DNA from: Prevotella melaninogenica | GTDB lineage: Bacteria; Bacteroidota; Bacteroidia; Bacteroidales; Bacteroidaceae | Direction: 5' to 3' | Length of the DNA stretch: 64,000 bases | Assembly: GCF_018127925.1 (NCBI RefSeq) | Contig: NZ_CP072348.1 | Location: forward strand, 1,408,001-1,472,000 | Part shown: piece after piece, positions 16,288-24,483 of the stretch | Layout of the letters: each line of letters starts with the position of its first letter | Position numbering within the stretch: position 1 is the first letter of the stretch | Translations under genes and position numbers: made by a program | Notes under the pieces: model-generated | Databases searched by the model: none | What the model was told of the DNA's origin: nothing | The model's input: the letters and a program-made list of their open reading frames with translations, nothing else

Positions 16288-17214
16288 TTACATACCTGGC
16301 TTACCCTGTGGCATACCTGACATACCCTGAGGCATACCTGGCTGACCTTCTGGAGCCTTCTCAATACCGAGTAACTCAACAGTAAAGATAAGTGTTGAGA
16401 ATGGCTTGAGGTCTGGACTTGGCTGTTCAGCACCGTAACCAGCTGTATAAGGAATAGTAATCTCCCACTTAGCGCCAACAGGCATCTTAGTCAAAGCCTC
16501 TGTAAAACCTGGGATAACACCACCTACAGGCATTGTTGCACCATCACGCTGGTCGAAAACCTTACCATCAATAGTCTTACCAACATAGTTAATCTTAACA
16601 ACATCAGAAGCCTTTGGTGTAGCACCAGAGCCTGCCTTGAGTTCCTTAACCTGTACACCCTGACCGATAGTCTTCACACCTTCCTTCTTAGCATTGGCAG
16701 CCATGTAAGCGTCACTCTTCTTCTTATTAGCACCATAAGTCTTCTCAGCGGCCTTCATCTGAATAGCCTTTGAAGTCTTCTGCTCAACTTCACGAGCCTG
16801 CTCTACAGTCATCTTCTGACCATGACCCTTTGCACTTGCTGCGAAACCAGCGAGGAAGTTAGCCAAAGAAACAGACTTTGTAGAGTCCTCACCAAAGATC
16901 TGGCGGTTGATCTGATTCTTGATAATCATGTTCATCTGCATACCTACGCCGATACCAGCATTGTAAGCAGCACGCTTCTTATCATCAGCATTCTGCGCAC
17001 CATCGTTCATACCCTTGATAAACTCATCGATGTAAGCTGTATCAATCTGCATCTGCTGGAGATACTGCTTAACACTCTGACCCTGATCAATACCAAAAGC
17101 ATAGCTCAAAGAGTCAACATCAGACTTCAAATCCTCCTTTGGAGCTGAATTACCACAAGCTGTGAAGCCTGCAGCTGCGATAGCCATAGCGGCTAAAAAA
17201 TAAATTTTCTTCAT
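16288..17214 (-). CDS. FKBP-type peptidyl-prolyl isomerase, lipoprotein, 308 residues
   Basis: Second FKBP paralogue. A lipobox ends at Cys20 (AAAGFTAC), so it is membrane anchored in the envelope. The helical N-terminal part runs to about residue 175 and the FKBP domain covers about 180-285 (GVQVKELKAGSGA, VKINYVGKTIDGKVFDQRDG, GFTEALTKMPVGAKWEITIP, FTVELLGIE). The usual AYGERG segment is AGYGAEQPSPD, a change in the active-site flap. The protein ends in a short Met/Gly/Pro/Gln repeat (PGMPQGMSGMPQGKPGM), unlike its neighbours. It starts 89 bases downstream of the third FKBP gene and is probably co-transcribed. Confidence 0.92.
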   Translation of the reverse strand: MKKIYFLAAMAIAAAGFTACGNSAPKEDLKSDVDSLSYAFGIDQGQSVKQYLQQMQIDTAYIDEFIKGMNDGAQNADDKKRAAYNAGIGVGMQMNMIIKNQINRQIFGEDSTKSVSLANFLAGFAASAKGHGQKMTVEQAREVEQKTSKAIQMKAAEKTYGANKKKSDAYMAANAKKEGVKTIGQGVQVKELKAGSGATPKASDVVKINYVGKTIDGKVFDQRDGATMPVGGVIPGFTEALTKMPVGAKWEITIPYTAGYGAEQPSPDLKPFSTLIFTVELLGIEKAPEGQPGMPQGMSGMPQGKPGM

Positions 17215-17303
17215 TATTTTAATTGTTTAGTTTCTTAAGCAATATTATTAGCGTAGGCGATAGAGGACGTATATTGCAGTCTATTATCGCCTATACACCT
17301 TTC

Positions 17304-17909
17304 TTACTTTACCTCAATCAACTCTACGTCGAAGACAAGAGCAGCAAATGGAGGTATCTGTGCACCAGCACCACGCTCACCATATGCAAGGTTATAAGGG
17401 ATGAAGAAGCGATACTTAGCACCTTCCTGCATAAGCTGCACACCCTCTGTCCAACCTGCGATAACCTGATTCAAGCCGAAAGTAGCTGGCTGATTGCGCT
17501 TATAAGAACTGTCAAAAACAGTACCATCAATCAGTGTTCCCTCATAATGACATACTACCTGATCTGTAGCTGAAGGCTTCTTACCGTCGCCCTCTTTCAA
17601 TACCTGATACTGTAAACCTGAAGGTAAGGTTACAACACCATCCTTCTTACCGTTCTCAGCAAGGAAAGCCTCACCAGCAGCCTTTGCTACCTTACCAGCC
17701 TCAGCGGCTGCAGCCTGCTGCTTAGCCTCCTGCTCTTGGAAGAAGTTTTGTACGAGAGTCTGTGCTTCTGCATTGTCCACTTTCAGTTCTGAACCTGAAA
17801 TAACATCCTTGATAGCCTGTGCGAAGTCGTCAATATTCAGTTCCTTTGCGCCCATTCCTGCGAGCTGTGAACCGATACCGATTCCCAGTGCATAGCTTAA
17901 TTTGTCCAT
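17304..17909 (-). CDS. FKBP-type peptidyl-prolyl isomerase, no signal peptide, 201 residues
   Basis: Third FKBP paralogue and first in transcription order. It starts MDKLSYALGIGIGSQLAGMG with no signal sequence, so it is probably cytoplasmic, like FklB. A dimerisation helix region is followed by an Ala/Glu-rich linker (about 68-85) and a complete FKBP domain (about 90-201: GLQYQVLKEGDGKKP, VVCHYEGTLIDGTVFDSSY, NLAYGERGAGAQIPPFAALVFDVELIEV). A TATCTTTG -7 element on the minus strand lies at 17942-17949. The tandem trio therefore contains a likely cytoplasmic, a lipid-anchored and a soluble exported isomerase. Confidence 0.93.
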   Translation of the reverse strand: MDKLSYALGIGIGSQLAGMGAKELNIDDFAQAIKDVISGSELKVDNAEAQTLVQNFFQEQEAKQQAAAAEAGKVAKAAGEAFLAENGKKDGVVTLPSGLQYQVLKEGDGKKPSATDQVVCHYEGTLIDGTVFDSSYKRNQPATFGLNQVIAGWTEGVQLMQEGAKYRFFIPYNLAYGERGAGAQIPPFAALVFDVELIEVK

Positions 17910-17941
17910 TATCGTTCTTAATATTATTAATAATTAATGTG

Positions 17942-17949
17942 CAAAGATA
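17942..17949 (-). promoter_or_regulatory. Probable -7 element for the FKBP gene group
   Basis: TATCTTTGC on the minus strand, about 33 bases upstream of the first FKBP start codon. No clear TTTG box at the usual distance. Confidence 0.45.
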
Positions 17950-18165
17950 CTATTTTTAAGGTATAGTTTTGCATTAATCGGATTAAAATTACTAAATTTG
18001 TCAAAGAGAATGGAGGATTACTGCGCAAGTTAAAGGTATCGACAAAAAACAAGAAGTAGATTATAAGAACTTCTTTTGTCCGAAACTCTATTTGCAAGTG
18101 TTTTAGAATTAATGCCTACAACTTTGTCCACCTCCTTCAAGCCTCAACTCATAAAAGACAGACAT

Positions 18166-18858
18166 ATGAAGAAAATCGTATTCTTAACAGGTGCTGGAAT
18201 GTCCGTAGAAAGTGGCTTCAAGACCTTTCGCGGCAATGATGGATTATGGGAGGATTACCCTGTTGAACAGGTAGCTACGCACGAAGGCTGGGTAGCCAAC
18301 CCCACACTCGTCAACAACTTCTACAACAATCTACGCAAAAAGCTCTATGCTGCCAAGCCTAACGAGGGTCATCGCCTTATCAAGGAACTTGAGAAAGACT
18401 ATGATGTGACGGTGATTACGCAGAATGTTGACGACCTTCACGAGAAAGCTGGCTCTTTAAAGGTTATCCATCTACATGGAGAACTGACAAAGGTATGCTC
18501 AAGCAAGGCTCCTTACGACAGCCGTTACATAAAGAAACTACCTGAAGATAACTGCGAAGTAGCCCCTGGAGCATTGGCTGAAGATGGTAGTCTATTGCGT
18601 CCTTTCATTGTCTTTTTCGGTGAATCAGTCCCAATGATTGAACCCGCTGCAGAGGTTGTGGCACAGGCAGACATCCTTATTATCATCGGAACATCGCTGG
18701 TTGTTTACCCTGCTGCAGGTCTTGTGCAATACACCCGACCTGGAACTCCTATCTATCTGATTGACCCTGACGATACGCCTGCACATGCTTCTGGACGATT
18801 AACACATATCAAAAAGGGTGCAAGCGAAGGTATGAAAGAGTTGATTAAGCTATTGTAA
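18166..18858 (+). CDS. Sir2-family NAD-dependent protein deacylase
   Basis: A 230-residue sirtuin starting at the ATG at 18166 (MKKIVFLTGAGMSVESGF), which fits the family length; an upstream TTG would add 30 unrelated residues. Motifs: GAGMS and FRGNDGLW (NAD binding), TQNVDDLHEKAGS, catalytic His104 (IHLHGEL) and GTSLVVYPAA. It removes acyl groups from lysines using NAD. Only two cysteines lie in the zinc-ribbon region (VCSS and DNCE), so the usual four-cysteine site is incomplete. The Tyr-x-x-Arg desuccinylase motif of CobB/SIRT5 appears as Tyr53 with Leu56. Zinc-independence and altered acyl preference are inferences. Confidence 0.9.
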   Translation: MKKIVFLTGAGMSVESGFKTFRGNDGLWEDYPVEQVATHEGWVANPTLVNNFYNNLRKKLYAAKPNEGHRLIKELEKDYDVTVITQNVDDLHEKAGSLKVIHLHGELTKVCSSKAPYDSRYIKKLPEDNCEVAPGALAEDGSLLRPFIVFFGESVPMIEPAAEVVAQADILIIIGTSLVVYPAAGLVQYTRPGTPIYLIDPDDTPAHASGRLTHIKKGASEGMKELIKLL

Positions 18859-19016
18859 GAAGTTGATTATAGCATCATAAGGAACTGATTACATCACATT
18901 CCCACACAGGAACAAATTCCTATTCATAATAAAAAGAGAACATATAAACTACCAAAATTCCATTCCCTATATTTTCATAGGGACAAAAACAAAAGCATAT
19001 ATCAATAAAGAAACAA

Positions 19017-19631
19017 ATGAAGAAACTATTTTCACTCCTCTTCTTAGCCCTCATGACACTACCAATCATGGCTCAGAAGAATGTTTACAAGTTTAGTGTA
19101 AAGGACGGAAACGAGCATACCGTCAAATTGAAGGACTATAAGGGTAAGGTTCTGCTCATCGTTAACACAGCGACAAAATGTGGATTTACACCACAGTATG
19201 AGGCATTACAAAAGCTCTATGAAACCTATAAGAACCAAGGACTTGTCATCCTTGACTTCCCTTGTAATCAGTTTGGCGCACAGGCTCCGGGCTCTTTCCA
19301 TGATATTCACGCTTTCTGTACAGGCAACTACGGAACAACTTTCCCACAGTTTGCAAAGATTAATGTCAATGGTCGTAACGAATCTCCGCTTTACACTTAC
19401 CTAAAGGCTCAACAGCCATTCAAGGGCTTTGACATGAATAACAACATCGGTAAGTTCCTCGATGAGAAGTTCCGTGCAGAGAATCCGGACTACGCCAAAG
19501 ACCCAAGTATCAAATGGAACTTCACAAAGTTCCTCATTGACAGACAGGGACACGTCATTGACCGCTTTGAGCCAACAGCTGATATGAAAGACGTTGAGGC
19601 TGGTATCAAGGCGGCATTAAAGATGAAGTAA
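19017..19631 (+). CDS. Exported glutathione peroxidase-family thiol peroxidase
   Basis: A 204-residue peroxidase with a signal peptide ending near residue 19 (PIMAQ), so it acts in the periplasm. Peroxidatic Cys55 lies in NTATKCGFTPQ, Gln85 in FPCNQFG and the active-site Trp/Asn in KWNFTKF. Cys101 (HAFC) lies 46 residues after Cys55, the spacing of the resolving cysteine in yeast Gpx3, which suggests a thioredoxin-type rather than glutathione reductant. It follows the sirtuin gene by 158 bases. An AGGCTAAT repeat and a bidirectional terminator lie downstream. Confidence 0.93.
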   Translation: MKKLFSLLFLALMTLPIMAQKNVYKFSVKDGNEHTVKLKDYKGKVLLIVNTATKCGFTPQYEALQKLYETYKNQGLVILDFPCNQFGAQAPGSFHDIHAFCTGNYGTTFPQFAKINVNGRNESPLYTYLKAQQPFKGFDMNNNIGKFLDEKFRAENPDYAKDPSIKWNFTKFLIDRQGHVIDRFEPTADMKDVEAGIKAALKMK

Positions 19632-19644
19632 AAGCTAAGAGAGC

Positions 19645-19692
19645 AATTAGCCTTATTGGGCTAATGAGCCTTATAAGGCTAATAAGCCCAAT
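19645..19692. repeat. AGGCTAAT-type intergenic repeat, copy 2
   Basis: Contains TTAGCCTTATTGGGCTAAT and TTATAAGGCTAATAAGCCC, the same words as at 4612, 23518 and 41462. It lies between the peroxidase stop and the terminator. Confidence 0.6.
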
Positions 19693-19703
19693 CCCCACAA
19701 ACC

Positions 19704-19741
19704 AAAGCCGGCTAACACACAACCACGTGTCAGCCGGCTTT
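19704..19741. terminator. Bidirectional terminator between peroxidase and YitT genes
   Basis: AAAGCCGGCT (19704-19713) and AGCCGGCTTT (19732-19741) form a perfect 10-bp stem with an inner ACAC/GTGT pairing. It lies between converging genes, with a T-rich run on the plus side. Confidence 0.85.
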
Positions 19742-19748
19742 GTTCGTT

Positions 19749-20684
19749 TTATTGCTTAGGCAGATTAGTAGCCTTCGGCTTATTCTTATTAGATGACTTC
19801 TTCTTCACCTTAAACTTATCGAATCCCTTACCAAAGACCCCCATTACCTGACTCTGAGTTACGAAGGCATCTGGGTCGATATCATCAATCATACGATAAA
19901 CATATGACGCTTCACGCTGGCGAGTTACTACGATAACAATCTTTATATCGCTACCCGTATAATAGCCCTTAGCATCGATTATCGTACTGGTACGATGGGG
20001 TTGGTCTTGCGATATCATATCACAAATCTCCTTATAACGCTCCGAAATGATAAGGAACTGCACCGAACGACGACTGGAGTTGATAACTTGATCAAGTACA
20101 AAAGAGGTGATAATCAAGTTTACATAACCATAGATAACCTGCTCCCAACTACGGAGAACAAGGTAACTTCCCGTTACGATGGTCATATCCACTAATAAGA
20201 TAACACGTCCAAGAGAAATATCACGATATTTGTTGACTATCGCTGCGACGATATCCGAGCCACCAGAGCTACCATTATAGGAGAGTCCAAAAGCTAAACC
20301 AACACCACAAAACGACGCACCAATAATAGCTGCCATAAAAGGTTGCCCATGTAAGAGTCCCGGATGGGGAAAGACAGTACCCATAACCTTTGTGATAACT
20401 GTCAGCATCACAACGCCATAGATAGTGCGGATACAGAACTTTAAGCCTAAAACCTTCAGTGCAATGGCTAATAGAATTGCGTTTAGGACGAAATAAGTGT
20501 TAGCAACAGGGATTCCTTGACCCCAATTCAAAATGGAAGCAAGACCTGCTACGCCACCATTACCGATGTGATTAGGTAGTAGAAAAACCATCCAGCCGAT
20601 AGCATAGGACAGCATACCTACGGCTATCATTACATAGTCTAAGATTTCCCGATAAAGGACTTTCTTATTAATCTTGTTAATCAT
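19749..20684 (-). CDS. YitT family membrane protein (DUF161/DUF2179)
   Basis: A 311-residue protein. Five or six hydrophobic segments fill about residues 14-200 (FLLPNHIGNGGVAGLASIL, then FGLSYNGSSGGSDIVAAIV, typical of the family), followed by a cytosolic DUF2179 domain (about 215-290: SERYKEICDMI, GYYTGSDIKIVIVVTRQREA). The tail is Lys/Asn-rich. The function of the family is unsettled. It is a single gene, converging on the peroxidase gene and divergent from ruvB. Confidence 0.9.
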   Translation of the reverse strand: MINKINKKVLYREILDYVMIAVGMLSYAIGWMVFLLPNHIGNGGVAGLASILNWGQGIPVANTYFVLNAILLAIALKVLGLKFCIRTIYGVVMLTVITKVMGTVFPHPGLLHGQPFMAAIIGASFCGVGLAFGLSYNGSSGGSDIVAAIVNKYRDISLGRVILLVDMTIVTGSYLVLRSWEQVIYGYVNLIITSFVLDQVINSSRRSVQFLIISERYKEICDMISQDQPHRTSTIIDAKGYYTGSDIKIVIVVTRQREASYVYRMIDDIDPDAFVTQSQVMGVFGKGFDKFKVKKKSSNKNKPKATNLPKQ

Positions 20685-20767
20685 ACATTTAAGGATATGA
20701 GTGAAATGACGCTACAAATTTAGATAAAATTTCCGAAACAAAGCACTTGCACAGAAAAAATAGAGTA

Positions 20768-20784
20768 CCTTTGCAGAAAATAAT
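20768..20784 (+). promoter_or_regulatory. Extended -7 element TACCTTTGCAGAAAATAA-like
   Basis: TACCTTTG is followed directly by CAGAAAATAA. The same continuation follows TAnnTTTG-like boxes at 20921, 35300, 45822 and 45889. It may start the ruvB transcript about 170 bases upstream of its ATG. Confidence 0.45.
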
Positions 20785-20945
20785 ATATACCTTGAGGGTG
20801 TAGAAGAAGAGTCGTATACGGCAATTCATAGGGAAGCACAACACATATATCCATAAAAGACTGTATTTGACGGATATATTAACCATGTGCAAAGATATTA
20901 TCTACACACTCTTCCACTTGCATCTTTTTGCAGAAAATTAGCAAT

Positions 20946-21980
20946 ATGCCAGAAGATTTTGACATACATGAAGAAAGGCTGAACTCGGTTGAGAAGGATT
21001 TCGAAAATGCTCTGCGCCCTCTGAAATTTAATGATTTCAGCGGACAGTCGAAGGTGGTCGAAAACCTCAGCGTCTTTGTTGAAGCCGCTAAGTTCCGTGG
21101 CGAACCGCTCGACCACACCCTCTTGCACGGTCCTCCGGGATTGGGTAAGACGACGTTGAGCAATATTATCGCTAACGAATTGGGCGTCGGTTTCAAGATT
21201 ACCTCTGGTCCGGTACTCGACAAGCCGGGCGACCTTGCGGGTATTCTCACCTCTTTAGAGCCTAACGACGTCTTGTTTATTGACGAGATACACCGCCTTT
21301 CTCCTGTCGTAGAGGAGTATCTTTACTCTGCGATGGAGGACTATCGTATTGACATTATGATTGATAAGGGACCGTCTGCACGTTCTATCCAGATTGATCT
21401 CAACCCATTCACACTCGTTGGTGCAACGACACGAAGCGGACTGCTCACAGCTCCTCTCCGCGCTCGCTTTGGTATTAATCTCCATTTGGAGTATTATGAT
21501 CCAGAGACTTTAAAGCGCATTATCAAGCGTTCGGCTGCCCTATTAAAAGTGCCTATCGTGGACGAAGCTGCGGATGAGATTGCGCGTCGCTCACGTGGTA
21601 CGCCACGTATCTGTAACGCCCTACTCCGCCGTGTACGCGACTTCGCACAGGTGAAGGGTAATGGTACTATCACACCCGAAATCGCTACGATGTCACTACA
21701 GTCGTTGAACATTGACAAATATGGTTTGGACGAGATAGATAACAAGATTCTACTCACCATTATCGATAAGTTCCGTGGCGGTCCTGTAGGTGTCTCAACC
21801 ATTGCCACTGCTATCGGTGAGGATTCTGGTACAGTAGAAGAGGTTTACGAACCTTTCCTTATTATGGAAGGTTTCATCAAACGAACCCCTCGTGGACGTG
21901 TGGCAACACAGCTTGCCTACGACCATCTCGGACGAAACTCATATCAAGATAATCCTCTACAACCGGGATTATTCGATTAA
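20946..21980 (+). CDS. ruvB: Holliday junction branch migration DNA helicase RuvB
   Basis: A 344-residue AAA+ motor of RuvABC, which drives branch migration of Holliday junctions. Walker A is [11 protein letters not shown], Walker [10 protein letters not shown], sensor 1 GATTRSG and the arginine-finger region APLRARFG; the C-terminal winged helix ends [17 protein letters not shown]. The ATG at 20946 is chosen over a TTG at 20928 because it gives [14 protein letters not shown], the usual RuvB beginning, and the TTG lies inside a promoter-like TTTGCAGAAAAT element. It is transcribed alone and ends at a strong terminator. Confidence 0.97.
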   Translation: MPEDFDIHEERLNSVEKDFENALRPLKFNDFSGQSKVVENLSVFVEAAKFRGEPLDHTLLHGPPGLGKTTLSNIIANELGVGFKITSGPVLDKPGDLAGILTSLEPNDVLFIDEIHRLSPVVEEYLYSAMEDYRIDIMIDKGPSARSIQIDLNPFTLVGATTRSGLLTAPLRARFGINLHLEYYDPETLKRIIKRSAALLKVPIVDEAADEIARRSRGTPRICNALLRRVRDFAQVKGNGTITPEIATMSLQSLNIDKYGLDEIDNKILLTIIDKFRGGPVGVSTIATAIGEDSGTVEEVYEPFLIMEGFIKRTPRGRVATQLAYDHLGRNSYQDNPLQPGLFD

Positions 21981-21985
21981 AAGAG

Positions 21986-22030
21986 ACTCCATTGCAAACG
22001 TTCACTATGAACAATGCAATGGAGTTTTTC
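21986..22030 (+). terminator. Terminator of ruvB
   Basis: ACTCCATTGC (21986-21995) pairs with GCAATGGAGT (22016-22025), with an inner GTTCA/TGAAC stem, followed by TTTTTCTTTT. It starts six bases after the stop codon. Confidence 0.9.
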
Positions 22031-22056
22031 TTTTAATCGTTCCCACAAGCGCTGAT

Positions 22057-22325
22057 ATTTGTAAACTATTTTCGTATGGTTCAAAACCAACACATGCTCT
22101 TTTAGCTTCTAAAAGACGCCTTATTGACTTGCAAAAGACGCCCTTTAAGACCCTTACTAACGCCCTTCTGAAGTCCAATTAAGCACCTTTTCTTACGCAG
22201 TTTTATAACCAACTGATTCCCTGACTGTTACAAACTCGCTTTTAAAACGTGTTTTTATCATTATTTGTAGAAGTTTTACTCGGATTTATGTAATAAATTT
22301 TCAAACCTTTATCTACAGATTTTCG
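22057..22325 (+). repeat. Dispersed repeat, copy 2 (long form)
   Basis: Contains the same ordered blocks as 6875-7010 and continues through AAGCACCTTTT, AACTGATTCCCTG, TACAAACTCG, TTTTTATCATTATTTGTAG, GTTTTACTCG and ATCTACAGATT. It matches 60476-60745 along its length with point differences. It holds no gene. Confidence 0.75.
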
Positions 22326-22432
22326 AAGTATTAAATGAAAAAGTTTTCTTTGTCAGAGGATGATAATAAATTGCTAACACCTATCAAATCTCGAAATTTA
22401 AGAGGCTAATTATTCTTTTACAACTACATCTT

Positions 22433-22463
22433 TTTGAAGTGTCCTACTAATTTCCTAACTTTG
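22433..22463 (+). promoter_or_regulatory. Promoter of the acyltransferase gene
   Basis: TTTG (22433-22436), 19 bases, TAACTTTG (22456-22463): a consensus Bacteroidetes promoter. The inferred start is near 22470, which places the first ATG (22469) at the transcript edge and favours the ATG at 22481 or 22502. Confidence 0.8.
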
Positions 22464-22468
22464 TCGCC

Positions 22469-23494
22469 ATGATTATTCAAATGCATAAACCAAAGGCAAG
22501 GATGGAAGAACTGGACTTTCTCAAGTTCGTCTTCATCACGTTGATGATTGCCTTCCACCTTACCTATATCGGCGACACCTACCCTGTTGCTAAACAGTTG
22601 GTCTATACTTTCCACATGCCGGGCTTCCTGTTAGTGTCGGGTTATCTGTTTAATGTGAATAAGTCGTGGGCTGCTTTGGGGAAAACAATGCTTTGGATTT
22701 TCATCCCTTACGCAGTGATGGAAAGCGGATATACCGTAATGGCTTCGCTACTCCCTATCCGTGAACACATTGATCATCTAACCGCAGGAGTACTGATTGA
22801 CCATATCTTCCTTCATCCGATGGGCCCTTATTGGTACTTACATACCTTGATGATTTGCGGTATCTTCTATTATATCGCATTCAGAAAACCTGAAGGACGT
22901 TTTTCATCGGTATTGAAACAAGAGAAACCACTGCTGCCTATCAAAATGATGAGTTTGGAAAATCAAGTGCTATTAGGTAGATTTACACTTCTTGCTCTGT
23001 TCCTTTGGTTAATCTCTTACGGCTGCGAATTACTCTCAATAGCCAATGCAGCCTACTTCCTTGTAGGTGCTATCATACGTCAAGCAGTGGGCAATTTCCG
23101 TCTGGCTTTCCCTGCACGTTGGTGGACAATAGGACTTTTAGTAGTATGGTGCATCGACCCAACCCATTACGATAAAGCATCTTTTGCAGGTGCATGTTTG
23201 GTGTTTTTAGTTATCGGTTCGCTGTTGTGGATTTATCAATTAGGAATTCCTCAACCTCTGCGCGACCTCTTTCTCTTTATCGGGCGTAACACTTTACCCC
23301 TCTTACTCTTCTCCCCTATCTTCACGATTCTTGCCAAATTCTATCAGCCGTTGCTGCTTCGTGTGGAGCCGACGGGAATGTTCTTCCTTGTGGTCAGTGT
23401 GGTATTTGCCATTGCAGGCTCGTTTGGCATAACATGGTTGATGGATGTCACGGGCATCTCAAAGCTATTCTTTGGAAAGAAAGGGCTGATATAA
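22469..23494 (+). CDS. Acyltransferase family 3 membrane protein
   Basis: Up to 341 residues with about ten hydrophobic segments. The family signature is near the N-terminus: ELDFLKFVFITLMIAFHLTY with the conserved His, then FHMPGFLLVSGYLF. Such integral membrane enzymes O-acylate sugars of envelope polysaccharides or lipids; the substrate is unknown. Because a consensus promoter ends at 22463, translation more likely begins at 22481 (MHKPKARMEELDF) or 22502 (MEELDFLKF) than at 22469. The gene is monocistronic, ending in an AGGCTAAT repeat shared with the convergent yfcE gene. Confidence 0.9.
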   Translation: MIIQMHKPKARMEELDFLKFVFITLMIAFHLTYIGDTYPVAKQLVYTFHMPGFLLVSGYLFNVNKSWAALGKTMLWIFIPYAVMESGYTVMASLLPIREHIDHLTAGVLIDHIFLHPMGPYWYLHTLMICGIFYYIAFRKPEGRFSSVLKQEKPLLPIKMMSLENQVLLGRFTLLALFLWLISYGCELLSIANAAYFLVGAIIRQAVGNFRLAFPARWWTIGLLVVWCIDPTHYDKASFAGACLVFLVIGSLLWIYQLGIPQPLRDLFLFIGRNTLPLLLFSPIFTILAKFYQPLLLRVEPTGMFFLVVSVVFAIAGSFGITWLMDVTGISKLFFGKKGLI

Positions 23495-23517
23495 AGAGGG
23501 AATTAAATTGTTATTGT

Positions 23518-23578
23518 TTATTAGGCTAATTGGCCCTATTAGCCTAATTAGCCCAATAAGGCTAATAAGGCTAATAAG
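23518..23578. repeat. AGGCTAAT-type intergenic repeat, copy 3
   Basis: TTAGGCTAAT and ATTAGCCTAA form an inverted pair at its left, followed by CCCAATAAGGCTAATAAGG and another GCTAATAAG. It lies between two converging genes, where it can form several alternative hairpins. Confidence 0.65.
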
Positions 23579-23584
23579 TTTTCC

Positions 23585-24124
23585 CTAAATTCTTTCCTGC
23601 TTTAGTGGTTTTCCATCAAGCGTATAAGCTGTGAAGACACCATGCTCATAGGTCATAAAGGTAGCCACATTCCCACCTTTGGGGAAAGTGATAGAGCCGA
23701 GATTGCAAACAAGCGTACCCTCCTGCTGGGTGAGTTCCCAAAGATGTGTATGCCCATAGACAATCGCATCGAAATGACCTTTTGGCATTGTGGATTTGTT
23801 ATAGATATGTCCATGTGTTAGGAAAATCTTTCGTCCCTCATCAACTAACATCAAATAGTCGGACATCATTGGGAAATCAAGTAGCATCTGATCAACTTCT
23901 GCATCACAGTTTCCACGTACTGCCACGATGTTATTTGCACGTTTATTTAGTGCTTCCACTATCCCCTTAGCATCTATTCCCTCTGGGATAGAGTTACGTG
24001 GACCATAATTAAGTATGTCTCCAAGTATGCAAAGCATGTCACAATGCTCGCGATCATAGAATTGTAGCACCTTCTCCAGTGCTGGCAGACATCCGTGGAT
24101 ATCTGATACCAATAGATATTTCAT
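23585..24124 (-). CDS. yfcE: YfcE family metallophosphodiesterase
   Basis: A 179-residue calcineurin-fold phosphoesterase. Metal-binding motifs appear in order: SDIHG (about 7-11), LGDILNYGPRN (34-44), VRGNCDAEVDQ (75-85), LTHGH (about 111-115) and YGHTH (about 132-136). The GDxLNxGPRN block and the end (NLGSITFPKGGN) match E. coli YfcE closely, an enzyme active on phosphodiester model substrates whose natural substrate is unknown. Minus-strand TACCTTTG at 24151-24158 is a plausible -7 element. Confidence 0.9.
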   Translation of the reverse strand: MKYLLVSDIHGCLPALEKVLQFYDREHCDMLCILGDILNYGPRNSIPEGIDAKGIVEALNKRANNIVAVRGNCDAEVDQMLLDFPMMSDYLMLVDEGRKIFLTHGHIYNKSTMPKGHFDAIVYGHTHLWELTQQEGTLVCNLGSITFPKGGNVATFMTYEHGVFTAYTLDGKPLKQERI

Positions 24125-24186
24125 ATCACCTTGATTGTTTGTTTCTATGGCAAAGGTAATGTTATTTTCTCATATAACCTTTAATT

Positions 24187-24246
24187 TAACCCAAATCGCT
24201 CATTAGAGCCTCAACATATTTTGTTTTATTATCGAACAGATTAGCC
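24187..24246. repeat. Partial copy of the AACCCAAATCG inverted-repeat element
   Basis: AACCCAAATCG-CTCATTAGAGCCTCAACATA-TTTTGTTTTATTATCGA matches 39675-39725 almost base for base. Only this left end is present; the rest of the gap before susC (24247-24395) holds no recognisable gene. Confidence 0.6.
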
Positions 24247-24395
24247 TAAAAAAGAAAATATATTTCAATGGAAACAAACTCCTATTAACCATGTAAAAAG
24301 ATGACATCCGCTCTTAATAGTTTCCTTGTAAGAATAACACTTACAAGCCTAAAAGACATCAAATGTTATTTTTCTTAATTATTTCCACGATTTTA

Positions 24396-24426
24396 TTTGA
24401 TTGTTTGAAACTTTTAGTTATATTTG
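24396..24426 (+). promoter_or_regulatory. Promoter of the susC-like gene
   Basis: TTTG (24396-24399), 19 bases, TATATTTG (24419-24426): a perfect Bacteroidetes promoter. It overlaps a TTG codon at 24424, so translation must start downstream, at the ATG at 24484. Confidence 0.88.
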
Positions 24427-24483
24427 CGACATAATTATCTATTACATACAACCTTACTTGAAAATAACATAAAGACCTGCCTT

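Noticed and set aside
24424-24483. TTG start giving a longer SusC
   Set aside because: The TTG is inside the -7 promoter box, and the extra residues precede a complete signal peptide starting at 24484.
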